The translations under genes and the position numbers were made by a program. A model generated the notes under the pieces. That model worked only from the letters and a program-made list of their open reading frames with translations, was not told the origin of the DNA and did not search any database. A stretch of DNA of 64,000 nucleotides. Source: Desulfogranum mediterraneum DSM 13871. Lineage in GTDB: Bacteria; Desulfobacterota; Desulfobulbia; Desulfobulbales; Desulfobulbaceae. Numbering within the stretch: the first letter of the stretch is position 1; every line of letters starts with the position of its first letter. The stretch is from the NCBI RefSeq assembly GCF_000429965.1, contig NZ_AUCW01000007.1:186001-250000 (forward strand), in the 5' to 3' direction. Of this stretch, positions 25,575 through 34,364 are shown piece by piece.

Positions 25575-26699
25575 ATGTGCCAGCCCCCCTCTCTCTTTCA
25601 AGAGCGAATCGAACAACTCGAAACCGCCATGCACACCATGGAGCTCGATGCCATTATCCTCAACCCCGGACCAGGTTTCAGCTACCTCAGCGGTCTCAGC
25701 TTTCACCTCTCCGAGCGGCCGGTACTCCTGCTGCTTGTCCCGGGCCGTGGTGTCGCCCTTATCCTGCCCGAGCTGGAACTCGCCCAGCTGGAGGCACTCC
25801 CCTTCCCGGCCGAGGTCTTCAGCTATGGAGAACGCCCCGAACAGTGGCCCCAGCTGTTCAAGGAGGCCTTTGCCCGAATGGGGCTGGACAAGAAGAGGAT
25901 CGGGCTCGAACCGGAGCAGTTGCGGCTGTTGGAGTATCAACTCTGCAGGCAGGCTGCGACCACGGCCCTGTTTCAGGACGCCGCGCCCCTCCTTTCCAGG
26001 CTCCGCTCCATCAAATCAGAACAGGAACAACAGCTGATCCAGCGGGCGGTGACCATTGCAGAACAGGCCCTGGAGACGACCCTGGAGACGCTCTGCCTGG
26101 GCATGAGCGAACGGGAGCTGGCTGCAGAGCTCTTCATCCAGCTGCTGCGGGAGGGCTCAGAGCCGAGCCTGCCCTTCATGCCCATCGTGGCCAGCGGCCC
26201 CAACAGCGCCAACCCCCATGCCGTTCCGGGTGAACGCCGGCTCCAGCCAGGGGACGCCCTGATCATCGACTGGGGCGCCTCGCACCAGGGCTATGTCTCG
26301 GACCTTACCCGCACCTTTGCCGTGGGAGAGGAAAACGAGGAGCTACAGCGGGTCCACGCCATCGTCCAGGAGGCCAATGGCCGGGGTCGGGAGGCCGGAA
26401 AACCCGGCCTCGCCTGTGCCCAGCTGGACAGGCTGACCCGGGAGGTGATCGAAACAGCAGGCTATGGCCCTTTCTTCACCCATCGGACCGGCCACGGTCT
26501 GGGGCTGGAATGCCACGAATCCCCCTATATCCGCCAGGGATACAACCATCCCCTGCAGCCAGGCATGACCTACACCGTAGAGCCTGGTATCTATCTGAAA
26601 AATCAGTTTGGCGTTCGCATAGAAGATGATATAGTGGTGACTGCAACCGGATCTGTTAGCCTGAGTTCTATGAATCGCAACCTGACCATCGTGGGCTAG
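25575..26699 (+). CDS. M24-family Xaa-Pro aminopeptidase/dipeptidase
   Basis: The 374-residue product has an N-terminal creatinase-like domain (residues ~1-135) and a C-terminal pita-bread metallopeptidase domain. The five metal ligands are visible: Asp in DWGASHQGY and Asp in SDLTRTF, His in HRTGHGLGLECHE, Glu in TYTVEPGIY and Glu in GVRIEDD. It would remove or cleave N-terminal residues before proline in the cytoplasm, with two divalent metals. AAGGA six bases before ATG supports the start. PepQ-like and PepP-like roles cannot be separated here. Confidence 0.9.
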   Translation: MCQPPSLFQERIEQLETAMHTMELDAIILNPGPGFSYLSGLSFHLSERPVLLLLVPGRGVALILPELELAQLEALPFPAEVFSYGERPEQWPQLFKEAFARMGLDKKRIGLEPEQLRLLEYQLCRQAATTALFQDAAPLLSRLRSIKSEQEQQLIQRAVTIAEQALETTLETLCLGMSERELAAELFIQLLREGSEPSLPFMPIVASGPNSANPHAVPGERRLQPGDALIIDWGASHQGYVSDLTRTFAVGEENEELQRVHAIVQEANGRGREAGKPGLACAQLDRLTREVIETAGYGPFFTHRTGHGLGLECHESPYIRQGYNHPLQPGMTYTVEPGIYLKNQFGVRIEDDIVVTATGSVSLSSMNRNLTIVG

Positions 26700-26808
26700 C
26701 GTCTGTCCCCCTGTAAAGTGGTGCCACCCAAGCTCAGCAGAGAACATTGCACGCCTGCACGCCAGCCATGAGCTAACCTTTTCCTCCAGCTGAGTACCCG
26801 ACCCAGCC

Positions 26809-28530
26809 ATGCAGCTCTTCTCGGAAAGCAACATCAAAAAAACGATCTTCATCAGCTCCGTCAGCCTGGTCGCCCTGCTCAGCCTGGCCTTTGGGGTGTT
26901 GTACATCAGTGAAAAGTACCTGGAACTGGAAGAGGAACTGCCCAGGATTGAAGAAGAATTCATCCAGCAGCAGCAACAGCTGCTCAAGCACACCGTCCTG
27001 CTCCAGATCCAGCAGATCGACTTCCGCCGCTCCCATAGCCGCAGGCAGCTGGAACACACCCTGCGCACCAGGGTCCGCGAGGCAAAATCCATTGCCGAGA
27101 ACCTCTATCAGGCCAACCAGGCCATTCACAGCGACCAGGAGATCGGGGTGATGATCCGTGAGGCCCTGCGCCCCATCCGCTTCGATGATCAACGGGGTTA
27201 CTTCTTTGCCAGCAGCATGAACGGCCGGCTCCAGCTCTATCCCCCCAGGGAGGAGTATGAGGGCAGGGAAATGGTGGTGGCCTTCGGCGAGCCCGGACTG
27301 GCCCTCCATGAACGCTTGAGCAGGGTTGCCCGGGAACAGGGCGAGGGCTTTAGCGAATACTGCTGGCCAAGCCCGGACAAGCCGAGCCATGATCATTTTG
27401 AAAAGCTCTCCTATGTCACCGCCTTCCCCCCCCTGGACTGGTACATCGGCTCCGGAGAGTATTACTCGGATTTCAGCGCCATGACCAGGAACAGGGTGCT
27501 CGAAAACATCGGGCAGACCATGGGCGAAAATCCCGAGGACTACTTCTTTATCTACCAACTCCACGATATCGCAGGGGGCAGGAATTTTGCGACGATGCTG
27601 GTCAACCCCAACCGGCCCGACCTGGTCGGCCGATCCCTCTCCGATGACTATACCGGGGCCCATGGCAAGCCCTTTCGCAAGGAGTTCCTCCAAGGGCTCC
27701 GGGAGGAGGGGGAGGCCTTTGTCACCTACTGGTACAAGAAGAGCGGCACTGACGAGCCCCAGAAAAAGCTGAGCTACTTCCGCCTCTATCCCGAGTGGCA
27801 CTGGGTCGTGGCCAAGGGGGTCTACCTGGACGGGCTGGATCAGCTCATCGCTGCCAAGAAACAACACCTGGCCCGCCAGGTCAGGCACAAGATCACCCTC
27901 TTTACCCTCTTCTTCTTTACCGCCATTGGGGTGGTCATCGTGATTGCCCGGCTGTTCACCCGCTCCATCAACGCCATCCTGGATGCCTACAAGCAGGACC
28001 AGCAACAGCAGCGCCAGGAACTGGAAGAGATCAACCGCCAACTGCATAAACAGGCCACCACCGACAACCTCACCGCTATCTTCAACCGCCAGCACTTCAA
28101 CCAGCACCTGGCCCAGGAGGTCTCCCGGGCCAAGCGCTACCACAGCCCCCTCTCCCTGATCCTCTTTGACATCGACGACTTCAAACAGGTCAACGACACC
28201 CTGGGCCACCTCTGCGGAGACGAGGTGCTCAAGGAGCTCTCCCAGCTGGTCTCCGGGCGTATTCGCCAGTCCGATACCCTGGCCCGCTGGGGAGGCGAAG
28301 AGTTTGCCCTACTCTCCCCCGGAAGCGACAGTCAACAGGCCCGGGCCACGGCCGAAAAGCTCTGCATCCTGATCAACTCCCACACCTTCTCCATCCGTCG
28401 CCGGATCAGCTGCAGTTTCGGGGTCACAGAGCTCGTCTGCACGGAGAACAGCGGCGACCTGATCAACCGGGCCGACCAGGCCCTCTACAGTGCCAAGGAC
28501 CAGGGCAAGAACAGGGTCTGTGTACGCTGA
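26809..28530 (+). CDS. Membrane diguanylate cyclase with periplasmic Cache sensor and GGDEF domain
   Basis: The 573-residue product has TM1 at ~residues 12-33, a large periplasmic Cache-type sensor (~35-360; RGYFFASSMNGRLQLYPP and WPSPDKPSHDHFEKLSYV are typical), TM2 at ~365-388 and a cytoplasmic GGDEF domain. The active site is GGEEF at 495-499. The inhibitory I-site RQSD is intact at 486-489, exactly five residues before it, so product inhibition is expected. It would make c-di-GMP in response to a small periplasmic ligand. No clear SD precedes ATG 26809. Its stop overlaps the next start (TGATG). Confidence 0.92.
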   Translation: MQLFSESNIKKTIFISSVSLVALLSLAFGVLYISEKYLELEEELPRIEEEFIQQQQQLLKHTVLLQIQQIDFRRSHSRRQLEHTLRTRVREAKSIAENLYQANQAIHSDQEIGVMIREALRPIRFDDQRGYFFASSMNGRLQLYPPREEYEGREMVVAFGEPGLALHERLSRVAREQGEGFSEYCWPSPDKPSHDHFEKLSYVTAFPPLDWYIGSGEYYSDFSAMTRNRVLENIGQTMGENPEDYFFIYQLHDIAGGRNFATMLVNPNRPDLVGRSLSDDYTGAHGKPFRKEFLQGLREEGEAFVTYWYKKSGTDEPQKKLSYFRLYPEWHWVVAKGVYLDGLDQLIAAKKQHLARQVRHKITLFTLFFFTAIGVVIVIARLFTRSINAILDAYKQDQQQQRQELEEINRQLHKQATTDNLTAIFNRQHFNQHLAQEVSRAKRYHSPLSLILFDIDDFKQVNDTLGHLCGDEVLKELSQLVSGRIRQSDTLARWGGEEFALLSPGSDSQQARATAEKLCILINSHTFSIRRRISCSFGVTELVCTENSGDLINRADQALYSAKDQGKNRVCVR

Positions 28531-29276
28531 TGCTGCTTGAAGAGTTATCCTTTGCTGAGGTCGAGGCCTACCTGGAGCAGAAAGACAGCCTGCTGATTCC
28601 CGTCGGGGCGGTGGAGCAGCACAGCCCCTACGGTCTGATCGGGACCGACTTCATCGCCGCTGAGGCGGTGGCCAGAGGGGCGGCCAGGGAGTTGGCCATC
28701 ATGGTAGCCCCCACCCTCTGCTACGGTATCTCCCCCCAGCACCTCGACTTTGCCGGCAGCGCCAGCCTCCAGCCAACGACCCTGATTGCGCTGGGCTGCG
28801 ATCTGCTCCGCTCCTTTGTGAGGCACGGTTTTCGGCGGATCTTCTTTGTCAACGGCCACGGCGGCAACCGCCATGCCCTGGGCGTCGTTCTCCAGCAGGT
28901 CAAGATGGAAGGCCTTCCCGGTATCTTTGAGATATTCTCCTGGTACGAGTGTAGCGGGGTGAAACGATTCAACCTGCGCGACTTTGCAGGCAAGGAGGGG
29001 CGCCATGCCACCCCTTCGGAGGTCTCGCTGACCATGCATCTCAGGCCGACGGCCTTTGCGGGCAAGGCAAGAGAGCCGCTGGAGGTGGAACACCCCGAGC
29101 GGTCCTGGCCCATGAGCGCCGCCGAGATGCGGCGCAGCTATCCCGATGGTCGGATGGAGTCGGCCCCCTGGCTGGCACACCCTGAGATCGGCGAACAAAT
29201 CCTGGCCGAGGCAGTGACCGATCTGGTCAGGAAGGTGGAGCGTTTCCTGGAGATGCCCCTGATCTCCCCAGGCTAG
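28530..29276 (+). CDS. Creatininase-family amidohydrolase
   Basis: The 248-residue product has the family's metal-binding pattern: PVGAVEQHSPYGLIGTDF near residues 22-39, SPQHLDFAG near residue 70 and NGHGGNRHA near residue 111. Members hydrolyse creatinine, formamidopyrimidines in archaeal flavin synthesis, or act on mycofactocin precursors, so the substrate here is unknown. The ATG shares one base with the stop of the diguanylate cyclase gene, so the two are translationally coupled. No mycofactocin or archaeal riboflavin genes are nearby. Confidence 0.85.
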   Translation: MLLEELSFAEVEAYLEQKDSLLIPVGAVEQHSPYGLIGTDFIAAEAVARGAARELAIMVAPTLCYGISPQHLDFAGSASLQPTTLIALGCDLLRSFVRHGFRRIFFVNGHGGNRHALGVVLQQVKMEGLPGIFEIFSWYECSGVKRFNLRDFAGKEGRHATPSEVSLTMHLRPTAFAGKAREPLEVEHPERSWPMSAAEMRRSYPDGRMESAPWLAHPEIGEQILAEAVTDLVRKVERFLEMPLISPG

Positions 29277-29339
29277 CCAGCACGGCTCCCCGGCCACACC
29301 AGGGGCTCAACGGCAGGACGGGGCGGCGGGTAGAGTGGT

Positions 29340-29690
29340 CTAAAAGTTGAAGACCTTGGCCTCGGCTGCCATCTCGATCAGGTGGGGGCCGCCGTCCAGG
29401 AGCATATTGGAATGGAAGTCTGCCTCGTCCAGATTTCGATTCTTGGCACAGGGGGTGCAGACCCCGACTTCCACCTCCTGTTCAACCAAGTAGGGCAGGT
29501 AGTCCCCGGGACAGTCACCGGTATCGGTGCGAATGGTGGGATTCCTGTCCTTGATGGCCCAGTCTACCCCAGAGTCGATTAAAAAGATGTTGACCTTATA
29601 CCCCTTCTCTTGGGCGATCTTGGCAAACTGGAAGCAGCGGGTGGCCTTTTCGTTGTCGTTGTGACTCAGAACAAATAAAAAGTTGGGCAT
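29340..29690 (-). CDS. DsrE/DsrF-like sulfur-relay family protein
   Basis: The 116-residue protein has the DsrE fold pattern: MPNFLFVLSHNDNEKATRCFQFA at the start, a central VNIFLIDSGVDWA and a C-terminal VGVCTPCAKNR with two cysteines, where sulfur-carrying members keep a reactive cysteine. It may bind or carry persulfide sulfur, or be a structural relative. AGGAGGAG precedes ATG 29690. It is a single gene, and the sulfur-oxidation/reduction genes (dsrABC) are not in this window, so the role is inferred from family only. Confidence 0.82.
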   Translation of the reverse strand: MPNFLFVLSHNDNEKATRCFQFAKIAQEKGYKVNIFLIDSGVDWAIKDRNPTIRTDTGDCPGDYLPYLVEQEVEVGVCTPCAKNRNLDEADFHSNMLLDGGPHLIEMAAEAKVFNF

Positions 29691-29798
29691 GGTGCTCTCC
29701 TCCTGGTAACGGGATTGATGGATTGGCGACAGATTCGCGAACAGAAAATAACGATCTGTACCGTGTTACCAACAGAAGAGCCACCCGACAACAGTTAT

Positions 29799-30761
29799 TT
29801 AAACCCTACAGGAAAAATCTATTTCGGATTTACCCCCCATGGGCCGGGGTCTCAGCCCGGCCGCCTTGCACTGACTGCGATACCTGCAATCTTCTTCTCC
29901 GCAGGGCTCCACATGAATCATGATATCCGCCCCATGGATCACTCCCCGGATCTCCTGCTCCAACTCTTCGGTGAGCTGATGGGATTCGGCCACAGAGAGG
30001 TGCTTACAGACGGTGATATGAAAGTCGATCAGCTTATGGGAGCCTGCCTTCCTGGTACGGAGGTTATGAAAACAGAAGGTGTCTCCGCCATAGTGGTGGA
30101 CGATCTCCTGGATCTGTTGCCGCTGGGCTGCGGGCAGCTGCTCGTCCAGGACCTCCCTGAGGCTGAGCCTGATCAGCTTGAAGGCCTCGGCAAAGATATA
30201 GGCGGCCACCACCATGGAGAGGACGGCATCGATCCAGAGCCAGTGGAGGAAGTACATCAGTACCATCCCGGCCAGCAGGGCCAGGTTGGTGTAGACATCC
30301 ATGGAGAAGTGGAGGGCATCGGCCCGCAGGGCCGAGGAGTCGGTCTCCCTCCCGACCCTGCTGAGGTAGCGGCCAATCAACCAGGAGGCTGCAACGCTGG
30401 CCAGGAGTATGACCATGCCGCTCCCCAGCCGACTGGGGGTGGCCCCGGCCAGGAGGCGACGGATGGATTCAAAAAAGATCCAGACCCCGGAGCCACCGAT
30501 GATCAGGGCCTGAATCAGGGCTGCCATGGTCTCGAACTTGCCGTGTCCATAGGCATGATTCTCATCGGCAGGCTGGTCTGCCTGACGGATGGCCAGCAGG
30601 TTGAGCAGGGACATCAGGATGTCGAGCATGGAATCGATGGCCGAGGAGAGCACGGCCAGGGAACCACTGAACAGGCCCACTGCAAACTTACTCACCGCCA
30701 GGACCAGGGCCGTGGTCATGGAGAGCTTGGCTGCTCGCATTTTTTTCTCAGAATGTTCCAT
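29799..30761 (-). CDS. Cation diffusion facilitator (FieF-like divalent metal exporter)
   Basis: The 320-residue product has six membrane helices with the zinc-site pattern of FieF/YiiP (AIDSMLDI in helix 2, DALHFSMD in helix 5) and the signature HAYGHGKFE in the loop after helix 2. A cytoplasmic C-terminal domain follows, ending in a Cys-containing tail (CGEEDCRYRSQC) that could bind metal and is not part of the usual FieF core. It would export zinc or iron in exchange for protons. ATG 30761 is chosen because similarity starts there; a TTG at 30788 would add nine residues. Confidence 0.87.
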   Translation of the reverse strand: MEHSEKKMRAAKLSMTTALVLAVSKFAVGLFSGSLAVLSSAIDSMLDILMSLLNLLAIRQADQPADENHAYGHGKFETMAALIQALIIGGSGVWIFFESIRRLLAGATPSRLGSGMVILLASVAASWLIGRYLSRVGRETDSSALRADALHFSMDVYTNLALLAGMVLMYFLHWLWIDAVLSMVVAAYIFAEAFKLIRLSLREVLDEQLPAAQRQQIQEIVHHYGGDTFCFHNLRTRKAGSHKLIDFHITVCKHLSVAESHQLTEELEQEIRGVIHGADIMIHVEPCGEEDCRYRSQCKAAGLRPRPMGGKSEIDFSCRV

Positions 30762-30958
30762 CAGATTTTCCCGGCAGACGCCCCTCAAGAGATTGACCAG
30801 GCCGTTTCACTCCGACCAGGCCGGCTATCTTGCTTCAGATTATAGGATTTTTCACTTGCCCACCACCAGAAAGATCATTAATTTTTCAGCGTCAGGCGCC
30901 TTGGCACAGGGAGGCTGCCTGGAACACTCAGCCCTCTTCCGAGCTTAAAGCGTACCCC

Positions 30959-32737
30959 ATGGACATCTGGATAACCACCGCCATCCTCCTGCTCACCCTC
31001 TACCTGCTGGTCAGCGAAAAGATCACCATCGCCCTGACCGCCATCGGCATCATGGTCCTGCTGGTGGTGAGCGGAATCCTGGCCCCTAAGGAGGCGGTGG
31101 CCGGCTTTGCCAATCCGGCGGTGATCACCGTGGGTGCCATGTTCGTGGTCAGCAAGGGCATGATGCGCACCGGAGGAGTGGAGTTCCTCAGCCGCAGGGT
31201 CATCACCCTGGCCCGGGGCAGCTTCAAGGTCGCCCTGACCATCATTCTGCTCTCCGTGGCTGTTGCCTCGGCCTTCATCAACAACACCCCGGTGGTGATC
31301 CTCTTCATCCCGGTGGTGATGACCATGTGCTGCGAGTTCGGCCTGAGCCCTTCCAAGTTCCTGATCCCGGTCTCCTATGCCTCCATCCTGGCCGGGACCT
31401 GTACCCTGATCGGTACCTCCACCAACATCATCATCAGCGACCTCAGTGCTGAGTTCGGTTATGGCACCCTCTCCATGTTTGAACTTGCCATCCTTGGGGT
31501 TCCCATCGCCCTGATCGGGATCGTCTTTCTCCTCCTGGCCGCGCCCAGGGTCCTGCCAGCCCTGGCCAACCCGGTCTGCCAGCTCCAGGACAGCGAACAT
31601 CGCAAGTACCTGGCCGAATTACAGGTACCTGCCGGGAGTTCCCTGATCGGTTGCTCCCCGAGCCGGCTCTTCCGCCGGAAGTACCCCTCCCTGAATGTCC
31701 TGGAACTGATCTCCCGCTCCCATATCTACCACCCGGAACGGGACGACAAGCTGATCGGACCTGAAGATATCCTCCTGGTCAAGGGCTCCCTCAACGACCT
31801 GGTCGACATTCTCCACCGGGAAGAGGTAGAGCTGCCCTCAACAGAGAAGGGCTTGACCCTGGGGGCCCAGAAGGATGCCCCCATCGTGGTGGAGCTGATC
31901 GTCCCGCCCCACTCCGCGGTCTCCCAGCAACCGCTCCACGCCACCGACCTGGCCAAGGATCCGGAGATCCATCTCATTGCGGTCAAACGCAGCAACCTCC
32001 ACATCAGCGAACACCAGATCCAGGATGTCCGCCTGCAGCTGGGCGATGTCCTGCTCATCTGGTGCAAGGGCAGCAAGCTGGAGGATATCCGCACCAGCAC
32101 CGACTTCATCGTCATCGAAGATGTCTACGAAGAGCTGATCCATAAACGCAAGGCCTGGTGGTCGATCATCAACTTTATAGGTATGGTGGGTACTGCCACC
32201 CTGGGCCTGGCCGATATCATGACCTGTGCCCTGACTGCGGCCTTCCTGATGATCATCACAGGCTGCCTGCAGATGCGCGATGCCTACCGGGCCCTCCAGG
32301 GTGAGGTGCTGCTCTTGATCGCCGGGACCATCGCCCTGGGCACGGCCATGGAAAAGACCGGGGCCAGTCAGCTCTACGCCGAAGGATTCCTCAGCCTCTT
32401 TGCCGGTTTTTCGCCGACCATCGTCCTGGGAGCGATCATTCTCCTGACCAGCATCAGCACCCAGATCCTGAGCAACAATGCCACGGCCGTGCTGCTCCTG
32501 CCCATCGCCATCTCCACGGCCCTGGGGATCGAGGTCGACCCCAGACCCTTTATCGTCGGAGTCTGCTTCGGGGCCAGCGCCTGCTTTGCCACCCCGGTGG
32601 GCTACCAGACCAACCTCCTGGTCTACGGGCCGGGTGGCTACAGTTTCCGGGATTACCTCAAGCTGGGCATCCCCCTCAACCTCTTTGTCGTCCTGGCCGG
32701 GATGGCGGGAATCCCTCTGTTCTGGCCCTTTCACTAA
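30959..32737 (+). CDS. SLC13/DASS-type sodium-coupled anion transporter with two RCK_C (TrkA_C) domains
   Basis: The 592-residue product has two blocks of membrane helices (residues ~1-200 and ~395-592) separated by two cytoplasmic TrkA_C domains (~215-300 and ~305-390). The repeated DASS motifs are visible: NNTPVVILFIPVV with GTSTNIIIS in the first half and SNNATAVLLLPIA with ATPVGYQTN in the second. Proteins of this layout move sulfate, di- or tricarboxylates. Sulfate would suit a sulfur-metabolising host, but the substrate is not readable. ATG 30959 lacks a strong SD. A divergent promoter region shared with the CDF gene lies at 30762-30958. Confidence 0.85.
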   Translation: MDIWITTAILLLTLYLLVSEKITIALTAIGIMVLLVVSGILAPKEAVAGFANPAVITVGAMFVVSKGMMRTGGVEFLSRRVITLARGSFKVALTIILLSVAVASAFINNTPVVILFIPVVMTMCCEFGLSPSKFLIPVSYASILAGTCTLIGTSTNIIISDLSAEFGYGTLSMFELAILGVPIALIGIVFLLLAAPRVLPALANPVCQLQDSEHRKYLAELQVPAGSSLIGCSPSRLFRRKYPSLNVLELISRSHIYHPERDDKLIGPEDILLVKGSLNDLVDILHREEVELPSTEKGLTLGAQKDAPIVVELIVPPHSAVSQQPLHATDLAKDPEIHLIAVKRSNLHISEHQIQDVRLQLGDVLLIWCKGSKLEDIRTSTDFIVIEDVYEELIHKRKAWWSIINFIGMVGTATLGLADIMTCALTAAFLMIITGCLQMRDAYRALQGEVLLLIAGTIALGTAMEKTGASQLYAEGFLSLFAGFSPTIVLGAIILLTSISTQILSNNATAVLLLPIAISTALGIEVDPRPFIVGVCFGASACFATPVGYQTNLLVYGPGGYSFRDYLKLGIPLNLFVVLAGMAGIPLFWPFH

Positions 32738-32796
32738 AGGGTAGCTTGAAACAGTGCCCCTTCCCCCAGCCTTCAGCCTCCACCACCGAGCTCTCC

Positions 32797-33963
32797 ATGA
32801 AAAAAGCCACCGCCATCATCAGTCAACAGCAGCAGGGCCACACCGTGGGCGGCAAAGAGACCAACACCGTCCTGCCGCCCCTCTACACCGGCTCCACCGT
32901 TCTCCTTGACTCCTACCAGGAGCTGCTCCTGGCCGAGCGGGGCGAATACCCGGGAATCGTCTACGGCACCGACCGGATGCCGCCCCAACGCGCCTTTGAA
33001 GCCGCCATCTCGAGCCTGGAAGGCAGTGCACTCACCCGGGCCTTCCAATCCGGGATCAGCGCCATCAATCAGACCCTGCTGGCCTTTACCTCCAGCGGCG
33101 ACCATATCCTGGTCTGCGACAACGTCTACGGCCCCACCGCCCGATTCTGCCGCCAGGTCCTGGCCAAATACCAGGTCGAGGTGGAATTCATCCCTCCTGA
33201 TGCGGGAGCAGAGATCAGGGACTATCTCCGGGACAACACCCGGTTGATCTTTCTGGAATCTCCGGGTTCCAACACCTTTGAAATCCAGGACATTCCCGCC
33301 ATCACCGCCATTGCCCGGCATAAAGGCGTTATTACCATCCTGGACAACACCTGGGCCACCCCGCTCTACTGTGATCCCTTTGCTCTGGGAGTGGATATCT
33401 CCATCCACTCGGCCACCAAATACATCGGCGGCCACTCCGACATCCTCCTGGGCACGGTGAGCGTCTCCGAGCCCTATGGAGAAGCCTTTGCAACCTTTTA
33501 CCAGCTCATGGAGACCTTTGCCTCGCCCCAGGACTGCGCTCTGGCACTGCGCGGCCTCAAGACCCTGCCCCTGCGGCTCTCCCGCCACAGCCAATCCGCC
33601 CTGGAGGTCGGTCAATGGCTCTGCCGACACCCACTGGTGGAGAGGGTGCTCCATCCGGCCCTGGACAGTCACCCCCAACATCATCTCTGGCAAAGAGACT
33701 TCAGCGGAGCCTCTGGCCTCTTTGCCTTCCTCTGTACAGAGGAGTATGGAGAAGGCCTGACAGCCGACTTCATCAACAGCCTGGATCTTTTCGGCATAGG
33801 ATACAGCTGGGGCGGGTTCAAGAGTCTGATTACCGCAGGCCGCTGTCAGCGCAGTCACAGCTCACCCTACCAGGGACGCACCCTGTTCAGGCTCAACATC
33901 GGCCTGGAAGATCCGGAAGATTTAATCGCTGATCTGAAAAAAGCGTTCAGGATTTTAGGCTGA
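32797..33963 (+). CDS. metC: Cystathionine beta-lyase
   Basis: The 388-residue product is a Cys/Met-metabolism PLP enzyme with the Schiff-base lysine at 208 in HSATKYIGGHSD. It follows E. coli MetC in several specific stretches (FLESPGSNTFE, HHLWQRDFSGASGLF, YSWGGFKSL, LNIGLEDPEDLIADL), which supports beta-lyase over gamma-lyase or gamma-synthase. It splits cystathionine into homocysteine, pyruvate and ammonia. ATG 32797 has a weak SD; an in-frame ATG at 32746 would add a low-complexity leader. The element at 32741-32754 lies just upstream. Confidence 0.88.
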   Translation: MKKATAIISQQQQGHTVGGKETNTVLPPLYTGSTVLLDSYQELLLAERGEYPGIVYGTDRMPPQRAFEAAISSLEGSALTRAFQSGISAINQTLLAFTSSGDHILVCDNVYGPTARFCRQVLAKYQVEVEFIPPDAGAEIRDYLRDNTRLIFLESPGSNTFEIQDIPAITAIARHKGVITILDNTWATPLYCDPFALGVDISIHSATKYIGGHSDILLGTVSVSEPYGEAFATFYQLMETFASPQDCALALRGLKTLPLRLSRHSQSALEVGQWLCRHPLVERVLHPALDSHPQHHLWQRDFSGASGLFAFLCTEEYGEGLTADFINSLDLFGIGYSWGGFKSLITAGRCQRSHSSPYQGRTLFRLNIGLEDPEDLIADLKKAFRILG

Positions 33964-33989
33964 CTATGATATAGATATCAGTGAACAGA

Positions 33990-34017
33990 TTGCTTTTACT
34001 GAATGTAGCCTTATATT
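33990..34017 (+). promoter_or_regulatory. Candidate promoter of the small zinc-ribbon gene
   Basis: TTGCTT (33990-33995), a 16-base spacer and TATATT (34012-34017) lie in an AT-rich stretch just after metC. A transcript from here would have a leader of about 40 bases carrying the strong SD AAAGGAGG. Confidence 0.5.
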
Positions 34018-34063
34018 TGTTGATTGTAAAAACTCTGTTTTTCAATTCTTAAAGGAGGACACC

Positions 34064-34237
34064 ATGTCACAGCAAGCCAATACGTCTGTATGCCCCACCT
34101 GTCAGGGAAAGAAAGTCATTGATGGTGTATGTGAAACCAGTGGTGAATGGCAGGGTAATGACACTGACGATGGTCAGGTCTGCACCCCTGATCAGACCTG
34201 TCCCACCTGCAATGGCAGCGGAGTAGTGGAAGACTGA
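34064..34237 (+). CDS. 57-residue protein with two CxxC zinc-knuckle motifs (DnaJ-type)
   Basis: A short gene with its own promoter-like sequence, SD AAAGGAGG about six bases before ATG, and a terminator behind it. The product carries CPTCQGKKVI (residues ~10-19) and CPTCNGSGVV (~46-55), spaced to make one zinc site like half of the DnaJ cysteine-rich domain, plus two further cysteines (23 and 40). The middle is acidic. I recognise no named family. It could be a small zinc or redox chaperone. The signals around it make a real gene likely; its role is unknown. Confidence 0.75.
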   Translation: MSQQANTSVCPTCQGKKVIDGVCETSGEWQGNDTDDGQVCTPDQTCPTCNGSGVVED

Positions 34238-34292
34238 TCATATCCTTCCAGCCATCCGGGATGGCGTTGGTACGACCCAGCGTTTCCCGATA

Positions 34293-34342
34293 AAAAAACC
34301 GGATTTCCTGTGAACCGAGTTCGCAGGATTATCCGGTTTTTT
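34293..34342. terminator. Bidirectional intrinsic terminator
   Basis: AAAAAACCGGAT (34293-34304) pairs with ATCCGGTTTTTT (34331-34342), enclosing a second stem (TCCTG-GAAC / GTTC-CAGGA). It gives a T-run on both strands and separates the convergent zinc-ribbon gene and gap. Confidence 0.88.
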
Positions 34343-34364
34343 CTTGCTCTTTTTTCAGCCGGGG

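Noticed and set aside
26719-26734. Sigma54-like GG-N10-GC upstream of the diguanylate cyclase gene
   Set aside because: Only the four invariant bases match; the flanks do not fit TGGCAC or TTGCA.
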